A stretch of DNA of 33,028 nucleotides from Bacteroidales bacterium. GTDB lineage: Bacteria; Bacteroidota; Bacteroidia; Bacteroidales; UBA1715. The stretch's first letter is position 1; each line of letters begins with the position of its first letter. Shown here in pieces: positions 8,993-16,583 of the stretch. The notes under the pieces are model-generated. The model did no database searches. It was not told the origin of the DNA and worked only from the letters and a program-made list of their open reading frames with translations. The stretch spans positions 1 to 33,028 of the forward strand of contig JAKSTZ010000024.1 of assembly GCA_024402335.1 (NCBI GenBank), written 5' to 3'. Both the position numbers and the translations under genes were made by a program.

Positions 8993-9663
8993 TGACTCGA
9001 ATACAGCAACATACCATAAAGGAGTTTCTGACAAAAAGTTATTTTGCATATTTGTTTTATGCGTTTGTATTGGTTGGAATTTATCCTTTGCTTTTGTATT
9101 CAAAGTACCATATTAATGTATATATAAACACGCATATAGCTAATTATACTCTTGATCCGTTCTTTATTCTTTATTCTCAAATATTTGAAGGCTGGGCAAT
9201 GATTTTTGTTGTGATTGCTTTTGCTTTTATTTCAAAGCGGAAGATGGCATGTTTTGCTTTGTCGGCAATTCTTGCTGGAATATTGATATATGTTCTCAAG
9301 GATTTTGTAGTCGGCAATGTGCCAAGACCAACGAAATTGTTGCCGATAGAAACTTTTCATCATTTATTGGAAGATAGAAATGTGTATAAGGAAAACTACT
9401 CGTTTCCGTCGGGACATACAACCTTTGCGTTCGCAATAATGGGAATTTGTGCCTTAATAACCAAAAGTCAATGGTGTTCCGTGCTTTATTTCATAATTGC
9501 CATAGGTTGTGCTTTTTCTCGTCTGTATTTATTGCAGCATTTCTTTGTTGATATTTATTGCGGAGCAATTATCGGTTTTTGTATCGCATTGTTTACCTAT
9601 AGTTTGTGTGGTACCGTTTTGCAAATAAAAGACGAACCGTTAATTCGAATAAAGAGGAATTAG
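8992..9663 (+). CDS. PAP2-family membrane phosphatase
   Basis: Membrane protein of 223 aa with about five or six hydrophobic segments and the full three-part acid phosphatase signature: K103 to R112-P113 (KDFVVGNVPRP), P139-S-G-H142 (SFPSGHT) and S176-R177 with H183 and D187 (SRLYLLQHFFVD). His142 and His183 would be the catalytic pair facing the periplasm. Likely substrates are lipid pyrophosphates or phosphates such as undecaprenyl pyrophosphate or phosphatidylglycerol phosphate; the sequence does not choose between them. Translation starts at GTG, whose G is the last base of the mqnE stop (TAGTG), so the two genes are translationally coupled. A role on a prenyl diphosphate for menaquinone is possible but unproven. 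Confidence 0.88.
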   Translation: MTRIQQHTIKEFLTKSYFAYLFYAFVLVGIYPLLLYSKYHINVYINTHIANYTLDPFFILYSQIFEGWAMIFVVIAFAFISKRKMACFALSAILAGILIYVLKDFVVGNVPRPTKLLPIETFHHLLEDRNVYKENYSFPSGHTTFAFAIMGICALITKSQWCSVLYFIIAIGCAFSRLYLLQHFFVDIYCGAIIGFCIALFTYSLCGTVLQIKDEPLIRIKRN

Positions 9664-9684
9664 TTTATTCGTTTTGTGCCTAAT

Positions 9685-9702
9685 TGTCAGTTTTTACTGA
9701 CA
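9685..9702 (+). promoter_or_regulatory. Small inverted repeat between the PAP2 gene and dnaK
   Basis: TGTCAG (9685-9690) and CTGACA (9697-9702) flank a 6-nt loop. It lies 22 nt after the PAP2 stop and is not followed by a T-run. It could be a factor-dependent terminator or an operator upstream of dnaK. The 155-nt gap shows no CIRCE element and no clear TAnnTTTG box. Confidence 0.3.
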
Positions 9703-9818
9703 GAAATTATCGAATGTTACATGTTGACTGCCAATATTTCGCAAAAAAACTTGATTTTATGCGTGGCATAATCATTGACATTATGAAGGAAAAATTTAGA
9801 AACTAAAAATTTACTACA

Positions 9819-11723
9819 ATGGGAAAAATAATAGGAATCGACTTAGGTACCACAAACTCTTGTGTGGCAGTAATGGAAGGTAACGAACCAGTAGTTATCT
9901 CTAATAGTGAAGGTAAACGTACAACACCTTCTGTAATTGGTTTCATTGAAAATGGTGAAAGAAAAGTTGGTGATCCTGCAAAACGTCAGGCAATTACTAA
10001 CCCTACAAAAACTGTTTATTCAATCAAACGTTTCATGGGTGAAACATACGATCGTTTGTCAAGCGAAATTGGTCGTGTGCCTTACAAAGTTGTAAAAGGC
10101 GATAACAACACTCCACGTGTTGACATCGATGGTCGTTTGTACACTCCACAAGAAATTTCTGCAATGGTTCTTCAAAAAATGAAGAAAACTGCTGAAGAAT
10201 ACCTTGGACAAGATGTAACAGAAGCTGTAATCACAGTTCCTGCTTACTTTAACGATGCACAACGTCAAGCAACAAAAGAAGCTGGTGAAATCGCAGGTCT
10301 TACAGTTAAACGTATTGTAAACGAACCTACAGCTGCAGCTCTTGCATATGGTTTGGACAAGACAAATAAAGATATGAAGATTGTTGTGTTTGACTGTGGT
10401 GGTGGTACACACGATGTTTCTATCTTGGAATTAGGTGATGGTGTGTTCGAAGTAAAAGCTACTGATGGTGATACTCACCTTGGTGGTGATGATTTCGATC
10501 AAAGAATTATCGAATGGTTGGTACAAGAATTCAAGAACGAAAACGGTGGCGTTGATTTAAGTAAGGATTCAATGGCATTGCAACGTTTGAAAGAAGCTGC
10601 AGAAAAGGCAAAAATTGAATTGTCTAACACAACTTCTTCAGAAATCAACTTGCCATACATCATGCCTGTTGACGGTGTTCCAAAACACTTGGTACGTACA
10701 TTGACTCGTGCTAAATTCGAACAATTAGTTGACGATTTGATTCAAAGAACTATTGCTCCTTGTCAATCTGCATTGAAAAACGCAGGTCTTTCTACAAGCG
10801 ACATCGATGAAGTTATCTTGGTAGGTGGTTCTACTCGTATTCCTGCAATCCAAGCAGCAGTAGAGAAATTCTTTGGTAAAGCTCCTTCAAAAGGTGTTAA
10901 CCCAGACGAAGTTGTTGCAATTGGTGCGGCTATCCAAGGTGGTGTGTTGACAGGTGAAGTAAAAGATGTGTTGTTGTTGGATGTAACTCCACTTTCATTG
11001 GGTATCGAAACTATGGGTGGTGTAATGACTAAGTTGATTGAAGCGAATACAACTATTCCAACTAAGAAGTCTGAAACATTCACTACAGCAGTTGATAACC
11101 AACCTTCAGTTGAAATCCACGTATTACAAGGTGAACGTTCTATGGCTAAGGATAACAAGACAATTGGTAAATTCCACTTGGATGGTATTCCAGCAGCACA
11201 ACGTGGTGTTCCACAAATCGAAGTAACATTCGATATCGATGCTAATGGTATTTTGAATGTATCAGCAAAAGATAAGGGTACAGGAAAAGAACAAAGTATT
11301 CGTATTGAAGCTTCATCAGGTTTGAGCGATGATGAAATCAAGAGAATGCGTGAAGAAGCTAAAGCTAACGAAGCTGCAGATAAGGCAGAAAAAGAAAGAA
11401 TAGACAAGTTGAATCAAGCAGATTCTATGATTTTCCAAACAGAAAAGCAATTGAAAGAGCTTGGTGACAAATTGCCAGCAGATAAAAAATCTCAAATCGA
11501 AGGTGCGTTAGCAAAATTGAAAGAAGCACATAGCAAACAAGACGTTGCAGGTTGCGATGCTGCTATGAACGAATTGAATACTGTATTCCAAGCAGCTTCT
11601 CAAGATATGTACAATGCACAAGCACAACAAGGTCCTCAAGGAAATCCTAATGCAGGCCAACAAGGTGGTTCTTCAAAAGGTGATGACGAAGTGACAGATG
11701 TTGATTTTGAGGAGGTTAAGTAA
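9819..11723 (+). CDS. dnaK: Chaperone protein DnaK (Hsp70)
   Basis: Cytoplasmic ATP-driven chaperone of 634 aa, the normal length. The nucleotide-binding domain has the phosphate-1 motif [14 protein letters not shown] (5-18), [14 protein letters not shown] (140-153), the second phosphate loop near 192-199, and the adenosine motif [10 protein letters not shown]. The hydrophobic linker is [12 protein letters not shown], followed by the substrate-binding domain and a lid ending in the conserved acidic tail [13 protein letters not shown]. One oddity: the phosphate-2 loop reads D192-C-G-G-G-T-H-D199, where DLGGGTFD is near-universal. It stands alone, without grpE or dnaJ, and is followed by a strong terminator. 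Strong codon bias (many -aa and -tt endings, uniform Lys/Glu codons) fits high expression. Confidence 0.97.
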   Translation: MGKIIGIDLGTTNSCVAVMEGNEPVVISNSEGKRTTPSVIGFIENGERKVGDPAKRQAITNPTKTVYSIKRFMGETYDRLSSEIGRVPYKVVKGDNNTPRVDIDGRLYTPQEISAMVLQKMKKTAEEYLGQDVTEAVITVPAYFNDAQRQATKEAGEIAGLTVKRIVNEPTAAALAYGLDKTNKDMKIVVFDCGGGTHDVSILELGDGVFEVKATDGDTHLGGDDFDQRIIEWLVQEFKNENGGVDLSKDSMALQRLKEAAEKAKIELSNTTSSEINLPYIMPVDGVPKHLVRTLTRAKFEQLVDDLIQRTIAPCQSALKNAGLSTSDIDEVILVGGSTRIPAIQAAVEKFFGKAPSKGVNPDEVVAIGAAIQGGVLTGEVKDVLLLDVTPLSLGIETMGGVMTKLIEANTTIPTKKSETFTTAVDNQPSVEIHVLQGERSMAKDNKTIGKFHLDGIPAAQRGVPQIEVTFDIDANGILNVSAKDKGTGKEQSIRIEASSGLSDDEIKRMREEAKANEAADKAEKERIDKLNQADSMIFQTEKQLKELGDKLPADKKSQIEGALAKLKEAHSKQDVAGCDAAMNELNTVFQAASQDMYNAQAQQGPQGNPNAGQQGGSSKGDDEVTDVDFEEVK

Positions 11724-11754
11724 TTTGACGCAAAGTTAAATAACTTATCATAGT

Positions 11755-11790
11755 AAAAGGTCGTAGCTCAATGAGTTACGACCTTTTTTA
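11755..11790 (+). terminator. Intrinsic terminator of dnaK
   Basis: A 15-bp stem (11755-11769 with 11773-11787, including one G-U pair) closes a 3-nt AAT loop. The 3' arm runs into TTTTTT. It is the strongest terminator in the window. Confidence 0.95.
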
Positions 11791-11866
11791 TTGGATTTCA
11801 TAAATTTCAATAAATGTGGAGCGTGAATAAATAGTTCTTGTACAAAATAAAACTTCAAATTATTAT

Positions 11867-11965
11867 AAACTCCTTCAGAAATATGTCATATAATATTAAA
11901 AAGTCGTTCAGAAAAATGTAAATATATGAAAAAAACTCGTTTGGAAAAGTGTATCTTTGTGATTG
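11867..11965 (+). repeat. Three tandem 33-nt repeats ending in a promoter
   Basis: Units at 11867-11899, 11900-11932 and 11933-11965 align without gaps. In the first 20 positions 14 are identical in all three, with consensus AAAcTCgTTcaGAAAaaTGT; the last 13 positions diverge. The third unit continues into the -7 box TATCTTTG (11952-11959) of the DUF4143 gene. The period is near three helical turns, so the units present the same DNA face. They could be repeated regulator sites, or decayed copies of a duplicated promoter. Confidence 0.75.
11952..11959 (+). promoter_or_regulatory. Bacteroidota -7 box of the DUF4143 ATPase gene
   Basis: TATCTTTG matches TAnnTTTG. The predicted transcription start near 11963 leaves an 18-nt leader before the ATG at 11981 and excludes the upstream TTG at 11963. 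Confidence 0.6.
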
Positions 11966-11980
11966 AAAATATGTCATCAA

Positions 11981-13270
11981 ATGGAAAGAAATGTTTTGCA
12001 ACAACTTAAGGAATGGAAATCCTCTTCAGAAAGAAAACCTCTAATTTTAGAAGGTGCAAGGCAAGTTGGAAAAACGTGGATTATGAAGGAGTTCGGTAGA
12101 TTATGCTACAAGAATACTCTCTATATAAACTGCGACGACGAGCCTCGTATGCAAACCTTGTTAGCCGATGATTACGACACTGATAGAATTCTTCTTGGTC
12201 TTCAAGCAATTAGTAATGTTACTATTGATGGAGAAAATACACTTGTAATTCTTGATGAGATACAAGAGGTTCCTCGAGGCCTTCATTTATTGAAATATTT
12301 TTGTGAGAAAACCCCTTGGTTACACATAGTTGTTGCAGGCTCTCTCTTAGGTATTACACTGCATAAAGGAGAATCATACCCTGTAGGTAAAGTAAATATT
12401 ATACGAATGTATCCAATGTCTTTTATGGAATTTGCCAATGCAGTGGGAGAATCTCAACTTATAGAGATCTTGCGTTCTCGAGATTATAGTTTAATGTCTG
12501 TAATGCATACAAAATTAATCGATTTGTTACGTCAATACTATTTTGTGGGTGGTATGCCAGAGATTGTGAAATCTTATATAAAAGAAAAGAATATTGCTCA
12601 CATTCGTCAATTACAATCGGAAATATTAAATACCTATCAAAAAGATATATCAAAACACTCTGTTCCAGAGCATGCAACCAGAATTTTACAGGTTTTGAAT
12701 TCTATTCCATCTCAGTTAGCAAAAGAAAATAAGAAGTTTATATATGGAGTATTAAGAAAAGGAGCACGTGCAACTCAATATGAATTAGCAATACAATGGC
12801 TGATAAATGCTGGATTAGTACACAAAGTGCCAAGAGTTTCTGTTGTAAAAACTCCTCTGAAATTTTACGAAGACTTATCGGCTTTCAAACTATATTTCTT
12901 GGACTGTGGTTTATTAGGTTGTCTTTCCGATGCAGACCCGGGAATGATGCTAATTGGAAACAATCCATTTGTAGAATTTAAAGGAGCTTTTGCAGAACAA
13001 TATGTATTACAACAATTAGTCCAATTAAATAATACGCCTTATTATTGGTCAGCAGAAAATGCAACATCTGAATTAGATTTTATTATTCAAAAAAACGGAC
13101 AACCAATACCAATAGAAGTAAAATCTTCTGACAATCTACAAAGCAAATCGTTATCTTTCTTTTTGTCAAAAAATGATGGCATACACGGAATACGCTTTTC
13201 TACTGCAGGATATCGCAAACAAGAGAATATGCAAAACATTCCTCTTTATGCTGTTGAAACAACATTTTAG
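11981..13270 (+). CDS. AAA family ATPase with C-terminal DUF4143 domain
   Basis: Protein of 429 aa from the ATG at 11981. The N-terminal AAA domain has Walker A GARQVGKT (25-32) and Walker B LVILDEIQ, followed by VVAGSLLGI (sensor-1-like) and YPMSFMEF, all hallmarks of the DUF4143/DUF234-type ATPases. The C-terminal part contains SELDFII and, about a dozen residues later, PIEVKSS, the D...ExK arrangement of a PD-(D/E)XK nuclease-like fold. The family is very common and often multi-copy in Bacteroidota, and its biological role is unsettled. Its upstream region carries three 33-nt repeats. A short gap and a weak hairpin separate it from the unknown gene at 13334. Confidence 0.9.
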   Translation: MERNVLQQLKEWKSSSERKPLILEGARQVGKTWIMKEFGRLCYKNTLYINCDDEPRMQTLLADDYDTDRILLGLQAISNVTIDGENTLVILDEIQEVPRGLHLLKYFCEKTPWLHIVVAGSLLGITLHKGESYPVGKVNIIRMYPMSFMEFANAVGESQLIEILRSRDYSLMSVMHTKLIDLLRQYYFVGGMPEIVKSYIKEKNIAHIRQLQSEILNTYQKDISKHSVPEHATRILQVLNSIPSQLAKENKKFIYGVLRKGARATQYELAIQWLINAGLVHKVPRVSVVKTPLKFYEDLSAFKLYFLDCGLLGCLSDADPGMMLIGNNPFVEFKGAFAEQYVLQQLVQLNNTPYYWSAENATSELDFIIQKNGQPIPIEVKSSDNLQSKSLSFFLSKNDGIHGIRFSTAGYRKQENMQNIPLYAVETTF

Positions 13271-13300
13271 TTAGTGAGTTTTTGCTAAATTTCTCATTAA
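13271..13300 (+). terminator. Weak hairpin after the DUF4143 gene
   Basis: TTAGTGAG (13271-13278) pairs with CTCATTAA (13293-13300), including one G-U pair, starting right after the stop codon. No T-run follows, so termination would be inefficient or factor-dependent. Confidence 0.3.
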
Positions 13301-13333
13301 AATATAGGGTTTTATATTGTAATTTTAGTTCTT

Positions 13334-14062
13334 ATGAAACAAGACTTGTCGCAGGTAGACTTACATGAAATTTCTAGTACAATCGAGAATGTACTAAAAC
13401 TAACTTCAATCGATACTAAAATCGCTTTGTTGGATGGTTTGCTGTCGCGTTTCAATAAAGATTTCTTGGATTTAAATATCTGTAAGATTTATAATAACAA
13501 ACTCCTGATTTTTTCAAATAACTGGATTAAGTCAAAAGCGGTATTTTTCTATCAGGATTATGTGTTGCTTACCAATGAAATGATAGAGAAAAATTTCGTG
13601 GTAGAGGTAGAGAAGGATGGCATTCTTATGTATTCGCCTTATACGTTATATACAGAGGAAAAATCTTTAAAACGTGAATATTTATTGTATGCTGTTGTTT
13701 GTAATGAACTGATTCGTCTTCGTCGTAAAAAGAAAGGACGATGGAATGGGAAAATTTATGAATGTCTGGATGATTTTGTCCCTGTAATTTTGAATCAAGA
13801 GCAGGAAAATACAATCATTGAATTATACAAGAAATATTGGGAACTTGGTTCTAATGGAATAACTGGTTATCAGTATGTTACGATGGTATGTAATTGTAAT
13901 CTTTCTTCTTTGAATATCAGTAAGCAGAAAAAGAAACTATATTGTCTTATCCGTGAACTAACAGAGGTACTTGGAGAATCGTGGGGAGAGAAAACAGCTT
14001 TTAATACAACCAATGGCGAGAAAGATTTAAAGGCAATCAAGAAGAATTATTACAAATTGTAA
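13334..14062 (+). CDS. Hypothetical protein, 242 aa
   Basis: I do not recognise this protein. It has no signal peptide or membrane segment and should be cytoplasmic. The first 60 residues look helical. A middle part (about 55-110) is rich in aromatic and beta-type residues (LLIFSNNWIKSKAVFFYQDYVLL). There is a very basic stretch LIRLRRKKKGRWNGK near 127-141. The C-terminal third has helical segments with KQKKKLYCLIRELTEVLGESWGEK. The basic stretch could contact nucleic acid, but this is only a guess. It follows the DUF4143 ATPase by 63 nt. Codon use is like its neighbours. The only good start is the ATG at 13334. Confidence 0.7.
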   Translation: MKQDLSQVDLHEISSTIENVLKLTSIDTKIALLDGLLSRFNKDFLDLNICKIYNNKLLIFSNNWIKSKAVFFYQDYVLLTNEMIEKNFVVEVEKDGILMYSPYTLYTEEKSLKREYLLYAVVCNELIRLRRKKKGRWNGKIYECLDDFVPVILNQEQENTIIELYKKYWELGSNGITGYQYVTMVCNCNLSSLNISKQKKKLYCLIRELTEVLGESWGEKTAFNTTNGEKDLKAIKKNYYKL

Positions 14063-14274
14063 TGTTGCAGATATTTTAGGAAGATTTTGCTGCTTTATCA
14101 CAAATTTCCACACTTTTTTTATGTGAATTTCACCCTAAGTCTTTGTTGATGGGAAGGACAGAACTTTGCTTTTTTCGAAAATCACTTTTTTTCACTTGTG
14201 TTACAATAGATAATTGCACCGAGAATTGAATAGACTTTCTCGTATTGAATGTAATAATCTTAAATAATTCGTGT

Positions 14275-14901
14275 ATGAAAAAAGTATTGATTTTTATGCT
14301 GTCCTTATTGGTAATGACATCGTGTTATACTACATGGACAACCGTTGGTAATTATGAACAATTGGAGAAACAAGGTCTGAAATCGTATAAATACGATCAG
14401 AAAAAGCAATTGTATCTGTTTAATGTGCTTCCGTTAGGTCATAGCCATGCTAAAACACCGAATGAGCCTTGCGAAGTGATTTCGAAATTTAAATTGATTG
14501 ACTTTGTAATTCCAACTGTTACATGTGGAATTTTAGGTAGTCGTACAGTTATTGTAAATGCATTACAAGGTGCTTCTGATTATGCTTTGGAAGAACCTGT
14601 TGCTACGGTTAAAGAACAAAAGAAAGTGGAAAAAACAGTTGTTAAACCTAAAAAAGATACCACTGTTGACGAAGAAGCCGATTCAGCTCCAGCTATAGAA
14701 ACCAAACCAACGTCGGCACCTGTTGTTGCAAAGCCGGAAGTGAAAGTAGGAGATAGGGTTGTATATAAATTAAGAGGACAATGGTGGTATTATGCAACGG
14801 TGAAGACAGTTTCTGCAGAAAGGGTAACCATAGAATTGCAGAATGGTGTTGTTGTAGAAAAAACTCCGAATGATGTTATGAAGGTGGAATATTTAAATTA
14901 G
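14275..14901 (+). CDS. Lipoprotein with C-terminal Tudor/SH3-like domain
   Basis: Predicted 208-aa lipoprotein. The ATG at 14275 gives a type II signal (MKKVLIFMLSLLVMTSC) with lipobox VMTSC and Cys17 as the acylated residue; an upstream in-frame TTG at 14245 is less likely. Residues about 25-100 form a compact region (GNYEQLEKQGLKSYKYDQ onward). A Lys/Glu/Pro/Ala-rich linker follows. The last 50 residues (VKVGDRVVYKLRGQWWYYATVK to the end) look like a small five-stranded Tudor/Agenet or SH3-type barrel with an aromatic WWYY patch. The function is unknown. The 212-nt region upstream has no TAnnTTTG box I would defend. A good terminator follows. Confidence 0.75.
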   Translation: MKKVLIFMLSLLVMTSCYTTWTTVGNYEQLEKQGLKSYKYDQKKQLYLFNVLPLGHSHAKTPNEPCEVISKFKLIDFVIPTVTCGILGSRTVIVNALQGASDYALEEPVATVKEQKKVEKTVVKPKKDTTVDEEADSAPAIETKPTSAPVVAKPEVKVGDRVVYKLRGQWWYYATVKTVSAERVTIELQNGVVVEKTPNDVMKVEYLN

Positions 14902-14948
14902 AGTAAAAACCTTTTGCACTTATTACAAGAGAAAGCTGCTTTTTTCCG

Positions 14949-14985
14949 AAATGGACTTTGAGATATTTCAGGTCCATTTTTCTTT
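14949..14985 (+). terminator. Intrinsic terminator after the Tudor-like lipoprotein gene
   Basis: AAATGGAC (14949-14956) pairs with GTCCATTT (14972-14979) over a 15-nt loop and runs into TTTTCTTTTT. Confidence 0.85.
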
Positions 14986-15014
14986 TTGTCATTCCGTTCA
15001 TGTAATTATCTAAA

Positions 15015-15055
15015 AATAATAGCCAATTCCATAAATAAAGGAATGGACTATTATT
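15015..15055 (-). terminator. Long imperfect hairpin ending the GX3 lipoprotein transcript
   Basis: AATAATAG (15015-15022) pairs with CTATTATT (15048-15055), and the inner arms 15023-15030 and 15040-15047 pair with two mismatches around a 9-nt loop. It begins at the base after the minus-strand stop (15056-15058). On the minus strand it continues into TTTTTAG, as expected for a terminator. Confidence 0.65.
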
Positions 15056-15262
15056 CTATAAATTTGCATGAAGCATTCCGGAATTGTATCCTTCTTGATA
15101 TCCTTCTTCTTTCCCTTTATCGAAACCTTCAAGGTATCCTTTGTTGTAACCTGCCTCTTTTCCTTTATTGTAGGCATCTTGAACATCTTGTTCCGAAGGT
15201 CCGCAACTGGTAAATAGCGCTGCAGTTGCGAATAGTATCATTGCTAATGTATGTTTCTTCAT
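15056..15262 (-). CDS. Small GX3-repeat lipoprotein
   Basis: Predicted 68-aa lipoprotein. The signal MKKHTLAMILFATAALFTSC has lipobox LFTSC with Cys20 as the acylation site. The mature part of 48 residues has glycine at exactly every fourth position eight times in a row (G34, G38, G42, G46, G50, G54, G58, G62), with Tyr/Phe and charged residues between. This repeats at DNA level as a degenerate 12-nt period. GX3 strings suit tightly packed helix-helix contacts, and a similar deca-GX3 pattern is known from Yae1/Lto1 proteins. A homology link is not claimed. It is probably an outer-membrane-anchored oligomerising peptide of unknown role. It lies 87 nt downstream of the carbonic anhydrase gene on the same strand. 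Confidence 0.75.
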   Translation of the reverse strand: MKKHTLAMILFATAALFTSCGPSEQDVQDAYNKGKEAGYNKGYLEGFDKGKEEGYQEGYNSGMLHANL

Positions 15263-15266
15263 TTTT

Positions 15267-15287
15267 GTCTTAACTTGTAGATAAGAC
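15267..15287 (-). promoter_or_regulatory. Hairpin just upstream of the GX3 lipoprotein start
   Basis: GTCTTA (15267-15272) and TAAGAC (15282-15287) flank 9 nt and end 4 nt before the minus-strand ATG at 15262. In the mRNA this 6-bp stem would sit over the ribosome landing site and could lower translation. The stem is short and may be chance. Confidence 0.25.
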
Positions 15288-15349
15288 TTGTAAAAACGAA
15301 AAAGGTTTCAGTTGTGTAGCTTGTTTTTATTAACAAATGTTGTTAATTA

Positions 15350-15865
15350 TTATTCGCTGTACCAACTGGCATACATTTTATAGTTGGTGGAGATTCCTTG
15401 AATAAGTTCTTTTGTTTGTTCTGGTGAAACGTCCTTGATTTTTTTTGCTGGAACACCGGCATATAAACTGTTTGGTTCTACAATGGTTCCTTTTGTAACG
15501 ACAGCACCTGCTGCGATTATAGAATTCTCGCCAATAACGGCATTGTCGAGTATTACGGAGCCCATTCCTATTAGTACGTTGCTGCAGATTTTTGCGCCAT
15601 GTATGGTTACATTATGTCCGATCGATACGTTGTCTCCAATTTCTATAGTGGATTTCTCATATAGGGTATGAAGAACGGATCCGTCTTGTATATTTACAAG
15701 ATTTCCGATTTTGATAGAATTTACGTCGCCACGAAGTACGGTGTTGAACCAAATGCTGCAATCTTTTCCCATTTCAACGTCGCCAATGATGGTTGCGTTT
15801 TCTGCAAGAAAACAATTTTCTCCAATTTTTGGTGTGTAGCCTCGTACAGATTTAATTAGTGCCAT
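15350..15865 (-). CDS. Gamma-carbonic anhydrase family hexapeptide-repeat protein
   Basis: Left-handed beta-helix protein of 171 aa of the YrdA/PaaY/CaiE type, which trimerises and binds metal between subunits. The three metal-ligand histidines are present: H66 (GSVLHT), H84 and H89 (SIGHNVTIHG). The conserved R45 and D47 of LRGDVN and the NIQDGS segment (58-63) are also present. Hexapeptide turns run from about residue 12 to 140 (IGENCFLAENATIIGDVEMG onward), then a C-terminal helix ends in YKMYASWYSE. Carbonic anhydrase activity is possible, but many bacterial homologues have none detectable. The start is 1 nt downstream of the trmN6 stop, in the PBP1A-trmN6 operon. Confidence 0.9.
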   Translation of the reverse strand: MALIKSVRGYTPKIGENCFLAENATIIGDVEMGKDCSIWFNTVLRGDVNSIKIGNLVNIQDGSVLHTLYEKSTIEIGDNVSIGHNVTIHGAKICSNVLIGMGSVILDNAVIGENSIIAAGAVVTKGTIVEPNSLYAGVPAKKIKDVSPEQTKELIQGISTNYKMYASWYSE

Positions 15866-15866
15866 A

Positions 15867-16583
15867 TTATATTTGTTTATAAAAGTCCGTTGTTAATTCT
15901 TTGTATTCGTGGGTATATGTCGTTTTGTCTTCTCGTATGTGAATATGTTCTTTCTTATAATTATTCCATATCTGAGAGTAGGTGAGAACACATCTGTTCG
16001 GTTCTTTGCTGTCCGAAAACGGGTAGATAGAACATTCGTATGTGAGGTATAAGCCTACTTCTTGTGCATACGCGGCAAATGTAAGTCTCTCGCTTTGAGG
16101 AATAATTATTGAAATTGCTCCAGTTGGTGACAAGATTTTTTTTGCATTCAAAAATAAATCCTGTGACGAGAGTTGGGTGGTATGCCTTGCGTTGGTCTTA
16201 CTTTCGTTGCTATTTTTTAAGCAATTTGTAAAGAATGGAGGATTGCATATTATTCCGTCGAAAGTATGATTTTGCTCTTTTGCAAATTCTTGTAGCGAAC
16301 AAAGTTGAACGGAAATACGGTCTTTCCAAGCACTATTGTTACAATTGTAGGTTGCATCAGTGACTGCTCCTTCGTCTATGTCGATAGCCGTAATGTGACA
16401 ATTGTATTTTTGCGCCATCATTAAGGCGAGAATACCAGTACCAGTTCCTATGTCAAGAATATTTGTAGGATTTTCAAATGACGTTATAGCTCCTAATAAC
16501 ACCGCATCAGTTCCTAATTTTAATGCCGCGTGTTCTTGCTCTATTGTGAACTGTTTAAATTGAAACGATGTATGTTTTCCCAT
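15867..16583 (-). CDS. trmN6: tRNA1(Val) (adenine(37)-N6)-methyltransferase TrmN6
   Basis: SAM-dependent methyltransferase of 238 aa that makes m6A37 in tRNA1(Val), the YfiC family. The N-terminus FQFKQFTIEQEHAALKLGTDAVLLG is diagnostic. The SAM-binding motif is DIGTGTG (44-50), the acidic ribose-binding residue is in ITAIDID (64-70), and the catalytic motif is N114-P-P-F117, as in amino-methylating enzymes. Length is normal. Its ATG shares one base with the PBP1A stop (TAATG), so translation is coupled, and the next gene starts 1 nt after its stop. Confidence 0.93.
   Translation of the reverse strand: MGKHTSFQFKQFTIEQEHAALKLGTDAVLLGAITSFENPTNILDIGTGTGILALMMAQKYNCHITAIDIDEGAVTDATYNCNNSAWKDRISVQLCSLQEFAKEQNHTFDGIICNPPFFTNCLKNSNESKTNARHTTQLSSQDLFLNAKKILSPTGAISIIIPQSERLTFAAYAQEVGLYLTYECSIYPFSDSKEPNRCVLTYSQIWNNYKKEHIHIREDKTTYTHEYKELTTDFYKQI

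Noticed and set aside
9664..9818. CIRCE or other heat-shock operator before dnaK
   Set aside because: No TTAGCACTC-N9-GAGTGCTAA inverted repeat or close variant is present. Only a small 6-bp dyad is seen.
10763..11407. 214-codon minus-strand frame
   Set aside because: It is antisense to dnaK. Such long shadows are common opposite highly biased genes, and the Ser/Ala-rich product matches no family.
11867..11965. Possible mini-CRISPR
   Set aside because: The repeats are imperfect and contiguous with no unique spacers of constant length, no cas gene is near, and the last unit merges with a promoter.
14986..15213. 75-codon plus-strand frame
   Set aside because: It overlaps a terminator and is antisense to the GX3 lipoprotein, which has a good signal peptide, lipobox and regular repeat.
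15330..15346. Inverted repeat TTAACAA-ATG-TTGTTAA after the carbonic anhydrase gene
   Set aside because: It is an AT-rich 7-bp stem with a 3-nt loop and no T-run on the minus strand. It may be chance, so I leave it out of the features.
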